Shown here piece by piece: positions 1 to 6,371 of a stretch of 14,363 nucleotides of DNA (positions within the stretch are counted from its first letter, which is position 1; every line of letters starts with the position of its first letter). Below the pieces are notes generated by a model that made no database searches, was not told the origin of the DNA, and saw only the letters and a program-made list of their open reading frames with translations. Position numbers and translations under genes: made by a program. Origin of the DNA: Candidatus Methanoperedentaceae archaeon (GTDB lineage Archaea > Halobacteriota > Methanosarcinia > Methanosarcinales > Methanoperedenaceae); assembly GCA_014859785.1 (NCBI GenBank), contig JACUTP010000033.1, forward strand, positions 1 through 14,363. The letters are read 5' to 3'.

Positions 1-2
1 AC

Positions 3-77
3 CTTGTGGAAAACCTGAGGACATGGAAAGAGCTCGATAAAATCGAGACGAGTATTTGTTTAGCTGACTCATTTTAA
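3..77 (+). CDS. Possible C-terminal fragment of an unidentified gene cut by the window edge
   Basis: Frame 3 is open from the window edge to a TAA at 75-77 and encodes about 24 residues ending in ICLADSF. The peptide is mixed and charged (NLRTWKELDKIETS) and looks like an ordinary protein tail, but it is too short to assign to a family. A pyrimidine-rich tract starts just after the stop, as expected for an archaeal terminator, which supports a real gene end here. A chance open frame is a serious alternative. Confidence 0.35.
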   Translation, partial: LVENLRTWKELDKIETSICLADSF

Positions 78-79
78 CC

Positions 80-107
80 CTCCTTTTTTTCCATTTTTCC
101 CTCCAAA
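80..107 (+). terminator. Pyrimidine/T-rich tract, candidate terminator of the left-edge gene
   Basis: About 27 bases are almost pure C/T, with runs of seven and five T and only one A. They lie directly after the TAA at 75-77. Archaeal RNA polymerase terminates at T-rich stretches of the non-template strand without needing a hairpin. No strong hairpin is visible, so this rests on composition and position only. Confidence 0.35.
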
Positions 108-127
108 AAGTATTTCGACCGAAAGGT

Positions 128-142
128 TAATATATATAAATA
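128..142 (+). promoter_or_regulatory. TATA-box promoter of the DUF2080 gene
   Basis: The sequence TTAATATATATAAATA is a strong match to an archaeal TATA element. Its centre is about 24-28 bases upstream of the ATG at 159, so transcription would start at or next to the start codon and the mRNA would be leaderless or nearly so. The GATGAT at 151-156 is a possible but very close ribosome binding site. Confidence 0.5.
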
Positions 143-158
143 TGTATTAAGATGATTA

Positions 159-317
159 ATGCGAAGAATCGAAATAGAAAAAGGAAAACTTGTCCTGACA
201 GAAGGGGTAATTGGTTTCTTCCAAAAATCAGTTACTAAATTTGGAACTGGTGCAAAGATAGACTGCCCCAAAGAATACCTCAATAAGACTGTTTATGTTG
301 TGGTGTGTGAAGATTGA
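159..317 (+). CDS. DUF2080 family transposon-associated small protein
   Basis: This 52-residue protein reads MRRIEIEKGKLVL at the start, then FFQKSVTKFGTGAKIDCPKEY, and ends VYVVVCED. I recognise this as the DUF2080 pattern: an N-terminal beta strand, a central K-F-G-x-x-A-K-(I/V)-D-C-P-K-E-Y core and a hydrophobic last strand. The family is archaeal, is usually called 'putative transposon-encoded protein', and has no established biochemical function. Its short all-beta character recalls AbrB-like DNA-binding folds, but that is inference. The stop TGA overlaps the TTG start of the next gene (TTGA, 314-317), so the two are probably translationally coupled. A TATA box lies just upstream. The length is normal for the family. 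Confidence 0.8.
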   Translation: MRRIEIEKGKLVLTEGVIGFFQKSVTKFGTGAKIDCPKEYLNKTVYVVVCED

Positions 318-550
318 CTCCAGACGATTATTTTAAAAAACTTGAAGAGACAATACTTCGAAACCAAGAGCTTGAGAAAGAGATCAAAGAGTTAAAACAG
401 CAGAAGGAACTGTTAGAAAAAGAGAACGAAGACCTGAAAAAGAGGATTGCTAATGGTACTGGCTGCTGTACTTGTATGGAAAAAGATATGAAAAAATTAT
501 TGGCTTTTGTTTTTGAGCTAGTGTCAAGTCAACTCTCAAGGGTCGGATAG
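314..550 (+). CDS. Small coiled-coil protein, 3' end replaced by an IS630-type insertion
   Basis: A TTG start at 314-316 overlaps the stop of the DUF2080 gene in the sequence TTGA. The 78-residue product has an almost uninterrupted Glu/Lys/Leu coiled coil from about residue 8 to 47 (LEKEIKEL, LLEKENEDLKKRI), then a short Cys-containing segment (GCCTCMEKD, about residues 49-57), then a hydrophobic helix LLAFVFEL. The natural gene ends at codon 69 (518-520). Codons 70-78 (VSSQLSRVG) and the TAG are read from the inserted element at 521-891. Removing that element and one TA copy restores a reading frame ending PAICEEG and TAA at 915-917, giving 76 residues. The coiled coil resembles leader segments of some transposase accessory proteins, but the family is not recognised. 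The DUF2080 partner suggests a mobile-element origin. Confidence 0.6.
   Translation: MTPDDYFKKLEETILRNQELEKEIKELKQQKELLEKENEDLKKRIANGTGCCTCMEKDMKKLLAFVFELVSSQLSRVG
521..545 (+). repeat. Left terminal inverted repeat of the IS630-type element, with flanking TA at 519-520
   Basis: It begins GTGTCAAGTCAA and ends GGTCG. It pairs with the reverse complement of 867-891 at 17 of 25 positions. The transposase stop codon (529-531, minus strand) lies inside this repeat, an economical arrangement common in small insertion sequences. Confidence 0.8.
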
Positions 551-822
551 AGTCGAGATAATTTTATCCTGGCATCTTCTGTAGTGAATTGCCAATTAAC
601 TTTCGCATTCTTGTTGTTTCTATTTTTCTCCCATGCCAGTACCTCCTTTTTAACAAACTCAATATTGTCCATTCTTCGATCTAAACACTGCCCGGTAAGC
701 ACATTTAACTCAATTTCTGCCATATTTAACCCATGCTTCGGAGTATATACAAGCCCCCTGCAAGTGATATCTTTTAGGGCAGCACGTTCTTCTTTGGAAA
801 GTGTTACAATATATTTCTTCAT
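529..822 (-). pseudogene. Internally deleted IS630-family transposase
   Basis: The 97-residue frame joins two parts of an IS630 transposase. Residues 1 to about 22 (MKKYIVTLSKEERAALKDI) are the typical N-terminus leading into the helix-turn-helix region. From about residue 24 the sequence jumps to the C-terminal end of the DDE domain: VYTPKHG, NMAEIE, CLDRR, then a C-terminal RLYP. The Glu of NMAEIE would be the third catalytic acid. The first two Asp and nearly all of the DNA-binding domain are absent, so the product cannot catalyse transposition. The usual KHGSWLN motif reads KHGLN here, an extra in-frame loss of two residues. The deletion is in frame and leaves no internal stop, so a short fusion peptide could still be made. 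A functional role is unsupported. Confidence 0.85.
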
Positions 823-866
823 AATCCATCCTCTCAGATATATTATGGAATATAATATATAGACAA

Positions 867-891
867 CGACCTTATATTATTGACTCGGCAC
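867..891 (-). repeat. Right terminal inverted repeat of the IS630-type element, with flanking TA at 892-893
   Basis: Read on the minus strand it begins GTGCCGAGTCAA and ends AAGGTCG. It lies 45 bases upstream of the transposase ATG, where it would also lie close to the transposase promoter in a complete copy. The AT-rich stretch at 838-860 is a plausible TATA region for that gene. Confidence 0.8.
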
Positions 892-980
892 TACCAGCTA
901 TTTGTGAAGAAGGTTAAATATGACATATCAAATTTCATCCCAAAACGTCAAAACTGTATGGATTACTTACTAAAGTGGTA

Positions 981-1053
981 TAGCCCGGCAAGGATTCGAA
1001 CCTTGGTCGCAGGATCCAGAGTCCCGCATGATTGACCACTACACTACCGGGCT
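981..1053 (-). tRNA. tRNA-Gln (anticodon CUG)
   Basis: On the minus strand the 73 bases fold as a complete cloverleaf. The acceptor stem is AGCCCGG with CCGGGCT plus an A discriminator. The anticodon stem CGGGA/TCCTG encloses the loop CTCTGGA with anticodon CTG, and the T arm is CAAGG-TTCGAAT-CCTTG. The first pair is A1-U72, the identity feature of archaeal tRNA-Gln read by the GatDE amidotransferase route. CCA is not encoded and no intron is seen. The gene lies downstream of and on the same strand as the HDAC-family gene. A TTAAAAGC at 1077-1084 is positioned to be its own TATA box. Confidence 0.95.
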
Positions 1054-1076
1054 GCAATCCGATGCCTCAATAACAT

Positions 1077-1084
1077 GCTTTTAA
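1077..1084 (-). promoter_or_regulatory. Candidate TATA box of tRNA-Gln
   Basis: TTAAAAGC on the minus strand is centred about 28 bases upstream of the mature tRNA 5' end, the spacing expected for an archaeal promoter. The match is weak, and cotranscription with the upstream HDAC-family gene is possible. Confidence 0.35.
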
Positions 1085-1093
1085 CGTATTAAT

Positions 1094-2131
1094 TTATCGG
1101 AAATCCCGGTATTTCCCCTGTATTTTCTTTACTTCATCAAGGCGTTCCCTGACAGCGGAATCCGGCACAGGATTTTCATCCGGTGTAATATCTTTTCCAG
1201 TAAAAGCTTCAAGTATCGAGGTAACGGATTCTGCAAGCATACCAGGGTCGTAACCGCCTTCAAGCAAGGCAGCCGTTTTTCCGCCGCATGTCTTATCGGC
1301 TATGGATGTGACTATTGAAGCAAGCGCCCCAAAACCAGCTGGTGTCATCCTCATGCGCGCAAGCCCGTCGTTTGCACACCCGTCCTGCCCTGCTGAGATT
1401 AAAATCAGGTCAGGTAGAAACTCAAGAGCGGCAGGGACAAGAATTTCCCTAAAAGCTGCAATGAATCCTGCATCACCTGTTCCTGCCGGCAGGGGCACAT
1501 TGATATTATACCCCTCACCCTCCTCTTTCCCGACCTCGTCCAGCCACCCGGTTCCCGGAAAATGGGGGTATTCGTGCGTTGAAAAATAAAGCACCGAGGG
1601 GTCGTCATAGAAAGCACTCTGTGTCCCGTTGCCGTGATGAACATCCCAGTCAACTATCAATACCCGGTTTCTCCCTTCTTTTTGCGCATGGTGTGCCGCT
1701 ATTGCAATGTTATTGAATATGCAGAATCCCATACCCCTGTCAGGCATTGCGTGGTGTCCGGGTGGGCGAACGAGGGCAAATGACGCCTCAAGGTCACCCA
1801 TAACGGCATCCACTGCCGCGATTGCACCACCTGCTGCAAGAAGCGCAACATCAAACGAATAACGGCACAACCGGGTATCAGGGTCAAGCGGACGCTCCTG
1901 TTCTGAATACTGTTTTACCTTTTCTATATACTCAACCGTGTGGACGTACCTGAGTTCACTGATAGATGCTGCTTTTGGCTCGATGCAGGTTAACCTCTCA
2001 AGCATCCCTGATTCACCGAGCCTGGAAAGGATGGAGAGCAGGCGCTCTTTCCTTTCAGGATGCGCGCCTGTTTCGTGTTTCAGGTAATCCGGATGATAGA
2101 TTATCCCGCACTGTTTCGTGTTACCCGGCAA
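1094..2131 (-). CDS. Histone deacetylase / acetylpolyamine amidohydrolase family zinc hydrolase
   Basis: This 345-residue protein is a zinc-dependent deacetylase of the class II HDAC/AcuC/APAH superfamily. The visible motifs are RPPGHHA (122-128, active-site His126/His127), DWDVHHGNGT (161-170, zinc ligands Asp163 and His165), STHEYPHFPGTG (184-195), SAGQDG (246-251, zinc ligand Asp250) and LEGGY (290-294, transition-state Tyr294). All catalytic residues are present and the length is normal. Q249 sits where many members have Phe. Archaeal members may deacetylate chromatin proteins, polyamines or other acetyl-amides; the sequence does not decide which. The start is a TTG at 2131 with no clear ribosome binding site; the conserved family N-terminus (GIIYHPDYLKHETG) begins only about eight residues in, so a nearby start is right. 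It follows the FMN-binding gene by 22 bases and is probably cotranscribed with it. Its base composition is visibly more GC-rich than the AT-rich aglB gene nearby. Confidence 0.88.
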   Translation of the reverse strand: MPGNTKQCGIIYHPDYLKHETGAHPERKERLLSILSRLGESGMLERLTCIEPKAASISELRYVHTVEYIEKVKQYSEQERPLDPDTRLCRYSFDVALLAAGGAIAAVDAVMGDLEASFALVRPPGHHAMPDRGMGFCIFNNIAIAAHHAQKEGRNRVLIVDWDVHHGNGTQSAFYDDPSVLYFSTHEYPHFPGTGWLDEVGKEEGEGYNINVPLPAGTGDAGFIAAFREILVPAALEFLPDLILISAGQDGCANDGLARMRMTPAGFGALASIVTSIADKTCGGKTAALLEGGYDPGMLAESVTSILEAFTGKDITPDENPVPDSAVRERLDEVKKIQGKYRDFR

Positions 2132-2153
2132 ATCCGTGAAAAATAAAAATTAC

Positions 2154-2552
2154 TTATGCAAGCCGTTTTCCTGCATCCGGACCATAGGTCGCATTGTAAA
2201 TTTCTTTCACGTTAAAGACAAGGGCTGCTTTTCCGGGAAGTTTTTTTGCATCTGCCATTCCAGTGGCAATATCAAACCTTGCGCCGCTTGTTTCGATCTC
2301 GATTGTACCTTTTAACTGGTAGGATTTCTTTGCTTCACTGTCATAGGCTACTATTGCCATCTGGGGGTTTGCTTCCAGGTTTTTTCTTGTCTTGTTGAAG
2401 AAGTTGTCCACAAAGAGTATGGTCTCGTCATCAAGTATTTTCCACATTGTCACAAAGACGACATTGGGTTTCCCACTCTTGTCTGCTGTTGCTATCGGTA
2501 GTGGTACCTGTTTTGCCACAATTTCTTTTATGTCTGAAGGCATCTTAACCAT
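2154..2552 (-). CDS. Pyridoxamine 5'-phosphate oxidase-related FMN-binding split-barrel protein
   Basis: This 132-residue protein has the N-terminal pattern of the PNPOx-like split barrel: an initial helix, then LPIATADKSGKPNVVFV (about residues 18-34), a second strand pair ILFVDNFFNKTRKNLEANPQ (45-64) and VAYDSEAKKSYQLKGTIEI (68-86). The segment NKTRKNLEANP is the usual place for flavin phosphate contacts. Single-domain members of this size bind FMN or related cofactors; they are not true PdxH enzymes and their substrates are mostly unknown. The ATG at 2552 is preceded by a clean GGTGAT ribosome binding site five bases upstream (2558-2563), which fixes the start. A second ATG three codons in is the only competitor. 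The gene heads a likely operon with the HDAC-family gene. Confidence 0.85.
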   Translation of the reverse strand: MVKMPSDIKEIVAKQVPLPIATADKSGKPNVVFVTMWKILDDETILFVDNFFNKTRKNLEANPQMAIVAYDSEAKKSYQLKGTIEIETSGARFDIATGMADAKKLPGKAALVFNVKEIYNATYGPDAGKRLA

Positions 2553-2587
2553 AATTTATCACCCTTTATCGTTAAGATTGCCTTATT

Positions 2588-2595
2588 GATATAAG
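2588..2595 (-). promoter_or_regulatory. TATA box for the FMN-binding protein / HDAC-family operon
   Basis: CTTATATC on the minus strand lies about 36-43 bases upstream of the ATG at 2552. This places transcription start near 2565 and gives a short leader containing the GGTGAT ribosome binding site. A second AT-rich block (TTTTTTATAATC, around 2600-2612) is an alternative TATA box, or the T-rich terminator of the upstream aglB gene. Confidence 0.45.
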
Positions 2596-2640
2596 TTTTG
2601 ATTATAAAAAATGTTCAACAACTTGAGAAGTCTTGATTAT

Positions 2641-5600
2641 TTAAATTCTAATAGCATACACTTTTCCATAAAAAGTGGTTACATATGCCATATCATTCAA
2701 AATTATTGCGTTATTTATAATCGGTTCACCTAAATCAGAGAAGGCTATGGTTTCACCCGTTACAATATCTATTTTGTAAAATATTCCATCCCATGTGCCA
2801 ACAAATAGCTCATCATTAGATATAACAGGCTCTGCAAATATCGGTGCAAATTGATCTGATTTCCATACCAGTTCTCCATTTTGTGAATCCAGCGCATATA
2901 TTTTCCCATCATATGAGGCAACATAAACGACCCCATCTGAAAACACAGGCGTTGAATCCACGAAGTATCCTGTTCTGTGTTTCCATATAACTTCACCTGA
3001 CCCGGCATCAAGACCTTTAATGAAATTATCACGAGTTCCTGCAACGAGCACTTTATCGGCATAAACGAGCGGTGTCCACGATTTATTTTCCAGGGCTGAT
3101 GTCCATTTAACCGACCCTGATGATGCGTCCAGTGCATACGCGGTCCCATTGTAAGATGTTATGTATATGGTGCCGGCGACTGAAGTCGGTTTTGCAATAA
3201 AGTAATCCCTTCCTTCAAATTCCCATTCAACGCGACCACTGGAGATGTCAATTGCGTATAATACATTGTTAGCCCCGATATACAACTTATCATCAACCAG
3301 CACTGGACTGACTGTTTTTATCTTATTCGTCAAGGGGAATGTGAATTTTACCCCTGTTCCGGAATCATCAATAACATATATTTTTACCACATTATAATTA
3401 TCCATGCTGGCAAAATAGAAGCCTGTTTCTTTTCCGGAAAAGGGTGTTAGTATCTTACCACCCATATCCTGTTTAAAAGAAAGAGTCGCCTCATTTATGT
3501 TGATGCCAAATATATTATTATCAGACACTACGTATAATAAATCTCCAATAATATCAGGAGCATATTTGATATTACCATTCGTATCATAAGACCATGCGAC
3601 ATCCATGACAGCCGGGTTGGTTTTTCGTTCATTTATATTATTCACTGGAATATTTGTTCCGACCGCATCTATATAAATCATCTCATGATTCATGATCTGT
3701 TCCTCATTTACAGGAAGTGAACCAACAAATACCCCATTGACAGTAATGCTATACCATGCTTCCTGTGATTTTGTATTACCTGGAACACCGGGTGTCGAAT
3801 AAGGGACAATAAATTCAAATGAACCATCTGTATCTGATATGCCGCGGTTTATATACCAAAATGTCCTGTTCTGGTTTGTGACTATCGGAATCGAAATTTC
3901 AACTTCCGAACCGGGAAGTGTTGTGCCTCGTATTACAGCACCCGGAACATATTCGAATATTTTTATTGAAGGGATGCTAATATCATTATTGGTGATACCC
4001 GCCCCACCAGACTCATACAATAAACGGTAATGGGTAAGTGCATCTGCCATGTTGTTATTAGGATTAACAATAGATGAGCCATCAAGCAATAGTAAACGTG
4101 CAAATAGCGTGTCATAGTACGCATCATTTAGCAGCAATTGTTTAATCGTTTGAAATGGTGTTGGATATTCAAAAGAGTACATGTAGTCTGGAGTATTTTT
4201 CCCGGCAATATTCAATACAGAACTATATTTACCATAAACCGCATCTTTGTAACCGTATCCCGTATCCGTGTTGACTATTACATATTTTGTGCCATGTTTA
4301 TCCAGGATTGTGTTTGCAGCCGATTCATTTGCAGATGTGAAGTATTTAGCTGCAATATCAATCCCTGTCTGGAAATTATTAGCCACGACCGGTCTATTTC
4401 CAACATATAGTATCCAGTTACCATAATCCCACCAGCTCATCACACCATATTCAGGAACTTTTACCGGATCATTGTAGTAACTTGTTTCCGGTGTGTTTGT
4501 TCTAAGCCATTCAGCCGCATCGTACCAATCATTAGAAATTGCGGGCGGAGTGCTTATAAACACATAGCTGTAATATGCCGATGGCGCAATAAGCAGGAAA
4601 AATATGAAAATAACAGGTATAATCTCGCTGCGAGCCAGCCGTTTTAGTTCCTGGTTATTGGATTCTCTTCTTTTTTTTGTGGGATTCTTAAGGGATTTAA
4701 ATTCCCTGGATTTAGTTATATATGTTTCAAGTGCTAAATCAGATAATTTATAAAAAAAATACGATGCATAAATTGCAGCAAATATTGAAAAAAGATATGC
4801 AAACCGCTGCTGGTAGATGGTTAGTATGAATGTGGATATTGTAACTATTAAAAGTAATAAATAACTGTGCTTGATTTCTTTTCTGGTTGATAAGTTCGTT
4901 ACACCATTGACCAGGTATATAACAATGCCACATGTTGCGAATAGAAGATTTAAACCGAATTTATCCGAAAAAAACATTTCTAACATAAATTTACCCGCTG
5001 AATCAAAAAGGGGCAGGGCTTCGGAAATTGTACTCAAAACACCTTCACCAGCCAGATAGCTGAATCCATCCAGTATTGTATTGTAGTACTGAGGCAGGAA
5101 TTGTCTTGCACTGATGAAAACGATTGCTGCTGTAGTAATAATAAAAAGCGGGTAAGCATACCAATTCAGCCTTTTTTGTATGGTGGCGTTTGCAATAATT
5201 CCAGATATAACGGAGATGGAAAGGAATATCACAATAGTAAGAACCTGGTATATGGGCATCCAATCCGTAGATAAATAAAATGGCATTAATATGAGAACAG
5301 ACGTTAAAAAAGCAGTGCCGCTTATAAACATCATGTCTGAAGAAAAACGCATATAGTAGACATTAAAACAGTACTGGATAGAGATGTATGATATAAAAAT
5401 CGCAAGGTATATTGGAGCACCTACCCATGTCAGGACAAGGGTTGCGATAATTATACCAAGTGTAATACTCCCAATTATTGTCTTTTTGTTTACATAATTA
5501 ACAGGATGTAATGATGTAATATCGGGATTAATCACATTTTTTAACATGACGTATTCAGGATTTTTTTTGTTTTTTCCTCGCAGGTTACTGGTATGTTCAG

Positions 5601-6285
5601 CAGAATCATCATTCTTAGTTGTTTTTTTAGAAATAGTAATTTTATCAATAATAATTATAAAAATTAACATTAATGCTACAAAAATAAAGACTTCTGCGAC
5701 ATGATGGTCGGGAAAACCCAGAATGGAAACACGCATCTGTTCCGGTGATATTGCTAATAAAAGGGCACTTAACAAACCCACTCTTGTATTAAAAATCTTT
5801 ATAGCAAGAAGGTATACCAGACTTACTGTCAAAGCACCCAATACGGCAGGGAAGATTGCACCAACCATCTCGATGGTATAAATACCAGGGGAGCCAAAAC
5901 CTACAAGAATTGCGATAATAGCAATTGTAATATCGAATAATGGAGCCCATGTTATTTCAAACCCGTATGGATATGCAAGATAGGAATCATACCACAGGGT
6001 AGTGGGGAAATACAATACGGTGTATACTATACGCCTCATATGATAGTATGAATCGTAACCGTAATAAATGACGTTACCATCAACAAATACTTCTTTAATT
6101 GATAACATCCGGATTGCCAGTGTGATGAAAAATATAAGTGTAATCGCAATGACGTGATTTTTGTTTTTTGCTATGTACGCCTTAATAAGTTCCTGGAATG
6201 TTGAATTATTGGGTATTTCTCCGGTTTCGTTTGTTTTCAAAGTAATCGTATCACCCGTGAATTGAATTGCTGCAATTTTATACAC
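2641..6285 (-). CDS. aglB: AglB/STT3-type oligosaccharyltransferase fused to a C-terminal PQQ-like beta-propeller
   Basis: This 1214-residue membrane enzyme should transfer a lipid-linked oligosaccharide to Asn in N-X-S/T of exported proteins. Residues about 45-585 are the multi-pass STT3 membrane domain. Key motifs are GYDSYYHM (76-83, first metal-binding acidic motif, Asp78), DHHVAE (193-198, second acidic motif), TISE (419-422, external-loop motif), RF (494-495, conserved Arg-Phe), WWDYG (618-622, sequon Ser/Thr pocket; 4420-4434) and DKHGTKYVI (662-670, DK-type motif). A beta-sandwich-like stretch (about 780-855) follows. From about residue 894 there are seven to eight repeats of the form 'LYxxxxdgxxYAlDxxtGxxxW', a PQQ/BamB-like propeller. 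Typical AglB proteins end near 800-1000 residues without it. Polar cytosolic insertions lie at 215-262 and 525-553. The start is a GTG at 6285; a TATA box about 30 bases upstream implies a leaderless message, and no ribosome binding site is seen. It is divergent from the glycosyltransferase cluster. Catalytic assignment is firm; the propeller's role is unknown. Confidence 0.95.
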   Translation of the reverse strand: MYKIAAIQFTGDTITLKTNETGEIPNNSTFQELIKAYIAKNKNHVIAITLIFFITLAIRMLSIKEVFVDGNVIYYGYDSYYHMRRIVYTVLYFPTTLWYDSYLAYPYGFEITWAPLFDITIAIIAILVGFGSPGIYTIEMVGAIFPAVLGALTVSLVYLLAIKIFNTRVGLLSALLLAISPEQMRVSILGFPDHHVAEVFIFVALMLIFIIIIDKITISKKTTKNDDSAEHTSNLRGKNKKNPEYVMLKNVINPDITSLHPVNYVNKKTIIGSITLGIIIATLVLTWVGAPIYLAIFISYISIQYCFNVYYMRFSSDMMFISGTAFLTSVLILMPFYLSTDWMPIYQVLTIVIFLSISVISGIIANATIQKRLNWYAYPLFIITTAAIVFISARQFLPQYYNTILDGFSYLAGEGVLSTISEALPLFDSAGKFMLEMFFSDKFGLNLLFATCGIVIYLVNGVTNLSTRKEIKHSYLLLLIVTISTFILTIYQQRFAYLFSIFAAIYASYFFYKLSDLALETYITKSREFKSLKNPTKKRRESNNQELKRLARSEIIPVIFIFFLLIAPSAYYSYVFISTPPAISNDWYDAAEWLRTNTPETSYYNDPVKVPEYGVMSWWDYGNWILYVGNRPVVANNFQTGIDIAAKYFTSANESAANTILDKHGTKYVIVNTDTGYGYKDAVYGKYSSVLNIAGKNTPDYMYSFEYPTPFQTIKQLLLNDAYYDTLFARLLLLDGSSIVNPNNNMADALTHYRLLYESGGAGITNNDISIPSIKIFEYVPGAVIRGTTLPGSEVEISIPIVTNQNRTFWYINRGISDTDGSFEFIVPYSTPGVPGNTKSQEAWYSITVNGVFVGSLPVNEEQIMNHEMIYIDAVGTNIPVNNINERKTNPAVMDVAWSYDTNGNIKYAPDIIGDLLYVVSDNNIFGININEATLSFKQDMGGKILTPFSGKETGFYFASMDNYNVVKIYVIDDSGTGVKFTFPLTNKIKTVSPVLVDDKLYIGANNVLYAIDISSGRVEWEFEGRDYFIAKPTSVAGTIYITSYNGTAYALDASSGSVKWTSALENKSWTPLVYADKVLVAGTRDNFIKGLDAGSGEVIWKHRTGYFVDSTPVFSDGVVYVASYDGKIYALDSQNGELVWKSDQFAPIFAEPVISNDELFVGTWDGIFYKIDIVTGETIAFSDLGEPIINNAIILNDMAYVTTFYGKVYAIRI
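2644..3606 (-). other. Region encoding the C-terminal PQQ-like beta-propeller of AglB
   Basis: Residues 894-1214 hold repeated units of about 38-42 residues. Clear blades include LYIGANNVLYAIDISSGRVE (1001-1020), IYITSYNGTAYALDASSG (1040-1057), VLVAGTRDNFIKGLDAGSG (1079-1097), VYVASYDGKIYALDSQNG (1120-1137) and LFVGTWDGIFYKIDIVTG (1160-1177). The last strand AYVTTFYGKVYAI (1200-1212) probably closes the ring with the first unit (AWSYDTNG, 897-904). The topology of STT3 places this domain outside the cell. The repeats are the sequence-only PQQ_2/BamB type, which usually bind proteins or nothing rather than the PQQ cofactor. Confidence 0.9.
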
Positions 6286-6308
6286 TCTAACTTTAATAAC
6301 TTTTCTAA

Positions 6309-6318
6309 ACTATATAAC
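6309..6318. promoter_or_regulatory. Near-symmetric TATA element, possibly shared by divergent aglB and GT2 genes
   Basis: The only strong TATA-like block in this 86-base divergent gap is ACTATATAAC, whose TATATA core reads the same on both strands. Leftward it lies about 25-33 bases before the aglB GTG (6285), which would give a leaderless or near-leaderless transcript. Rightward it would place initiation near 6340 and leave a leader of about 30 bases before the ATG at 6372. Use by both genes is inference. Confidence 0.45.
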
Positions 6319-6371
6319 ATACCAAAAAACTACCGAAAAGTTTTTTTGGAATATGGGGTATCTAACATTTC

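Larger units (their letters stand above)
521..891 (-). mobile_element. 371-bp IS630-type miniature element (internally deleted IS)
   Basis: The element is bounded by imperfect 25-bp inverted repeats, at 521-545 and 867-891, with 17 of 25 positions matching; the outer 12 bases are GTGTCAAGTCAA and GTGCCGAGTCAA. Each end is flanked by the dinucleotide TA (519-520 and 892-893), the target duplication of the IS630/Tc1/mariner superfamily. Inside, on the minus strand, is one open frame holding the beginning and the end of an IS630 transposase with the middle missing. An autonomous IS630 is usually 1.0-1.2 kb, so this copy has lost most of its length while keeping both ends. It could be moved by a full-length relative elsewhere in the genome. 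It is inserted into the 3' end of the coiled-coil gene. Confidence 0.85.

Noticed and set aside
529..822. A possible novel 97-residue protein gene on the minus strand
   Set aside because: Its two halves match the start and the end of IS630 transposases, and it lies between matched inverted repeats with TA flanks, so it is a deletion derivative and not a new gene.
1405..1653. Open frame inside the HDAC-family gene
   Set aside because: It is a shadow frame of a gene with a complete set of catalytic motifs; its own translation has no recognisable character. The same applies to the other overlapping frames within aglB, the GT genes and the rml genes.
2620..2640. Terminator hairpin after aglB
   Set aside because: ACTTGAGAAGT forms only a four-pair stem with a three-base loop; the T-run beyond it (2604-2612, minus strand) may terminate, but it also overlaps the promoter region of the next gene, so no separate terminator is called.
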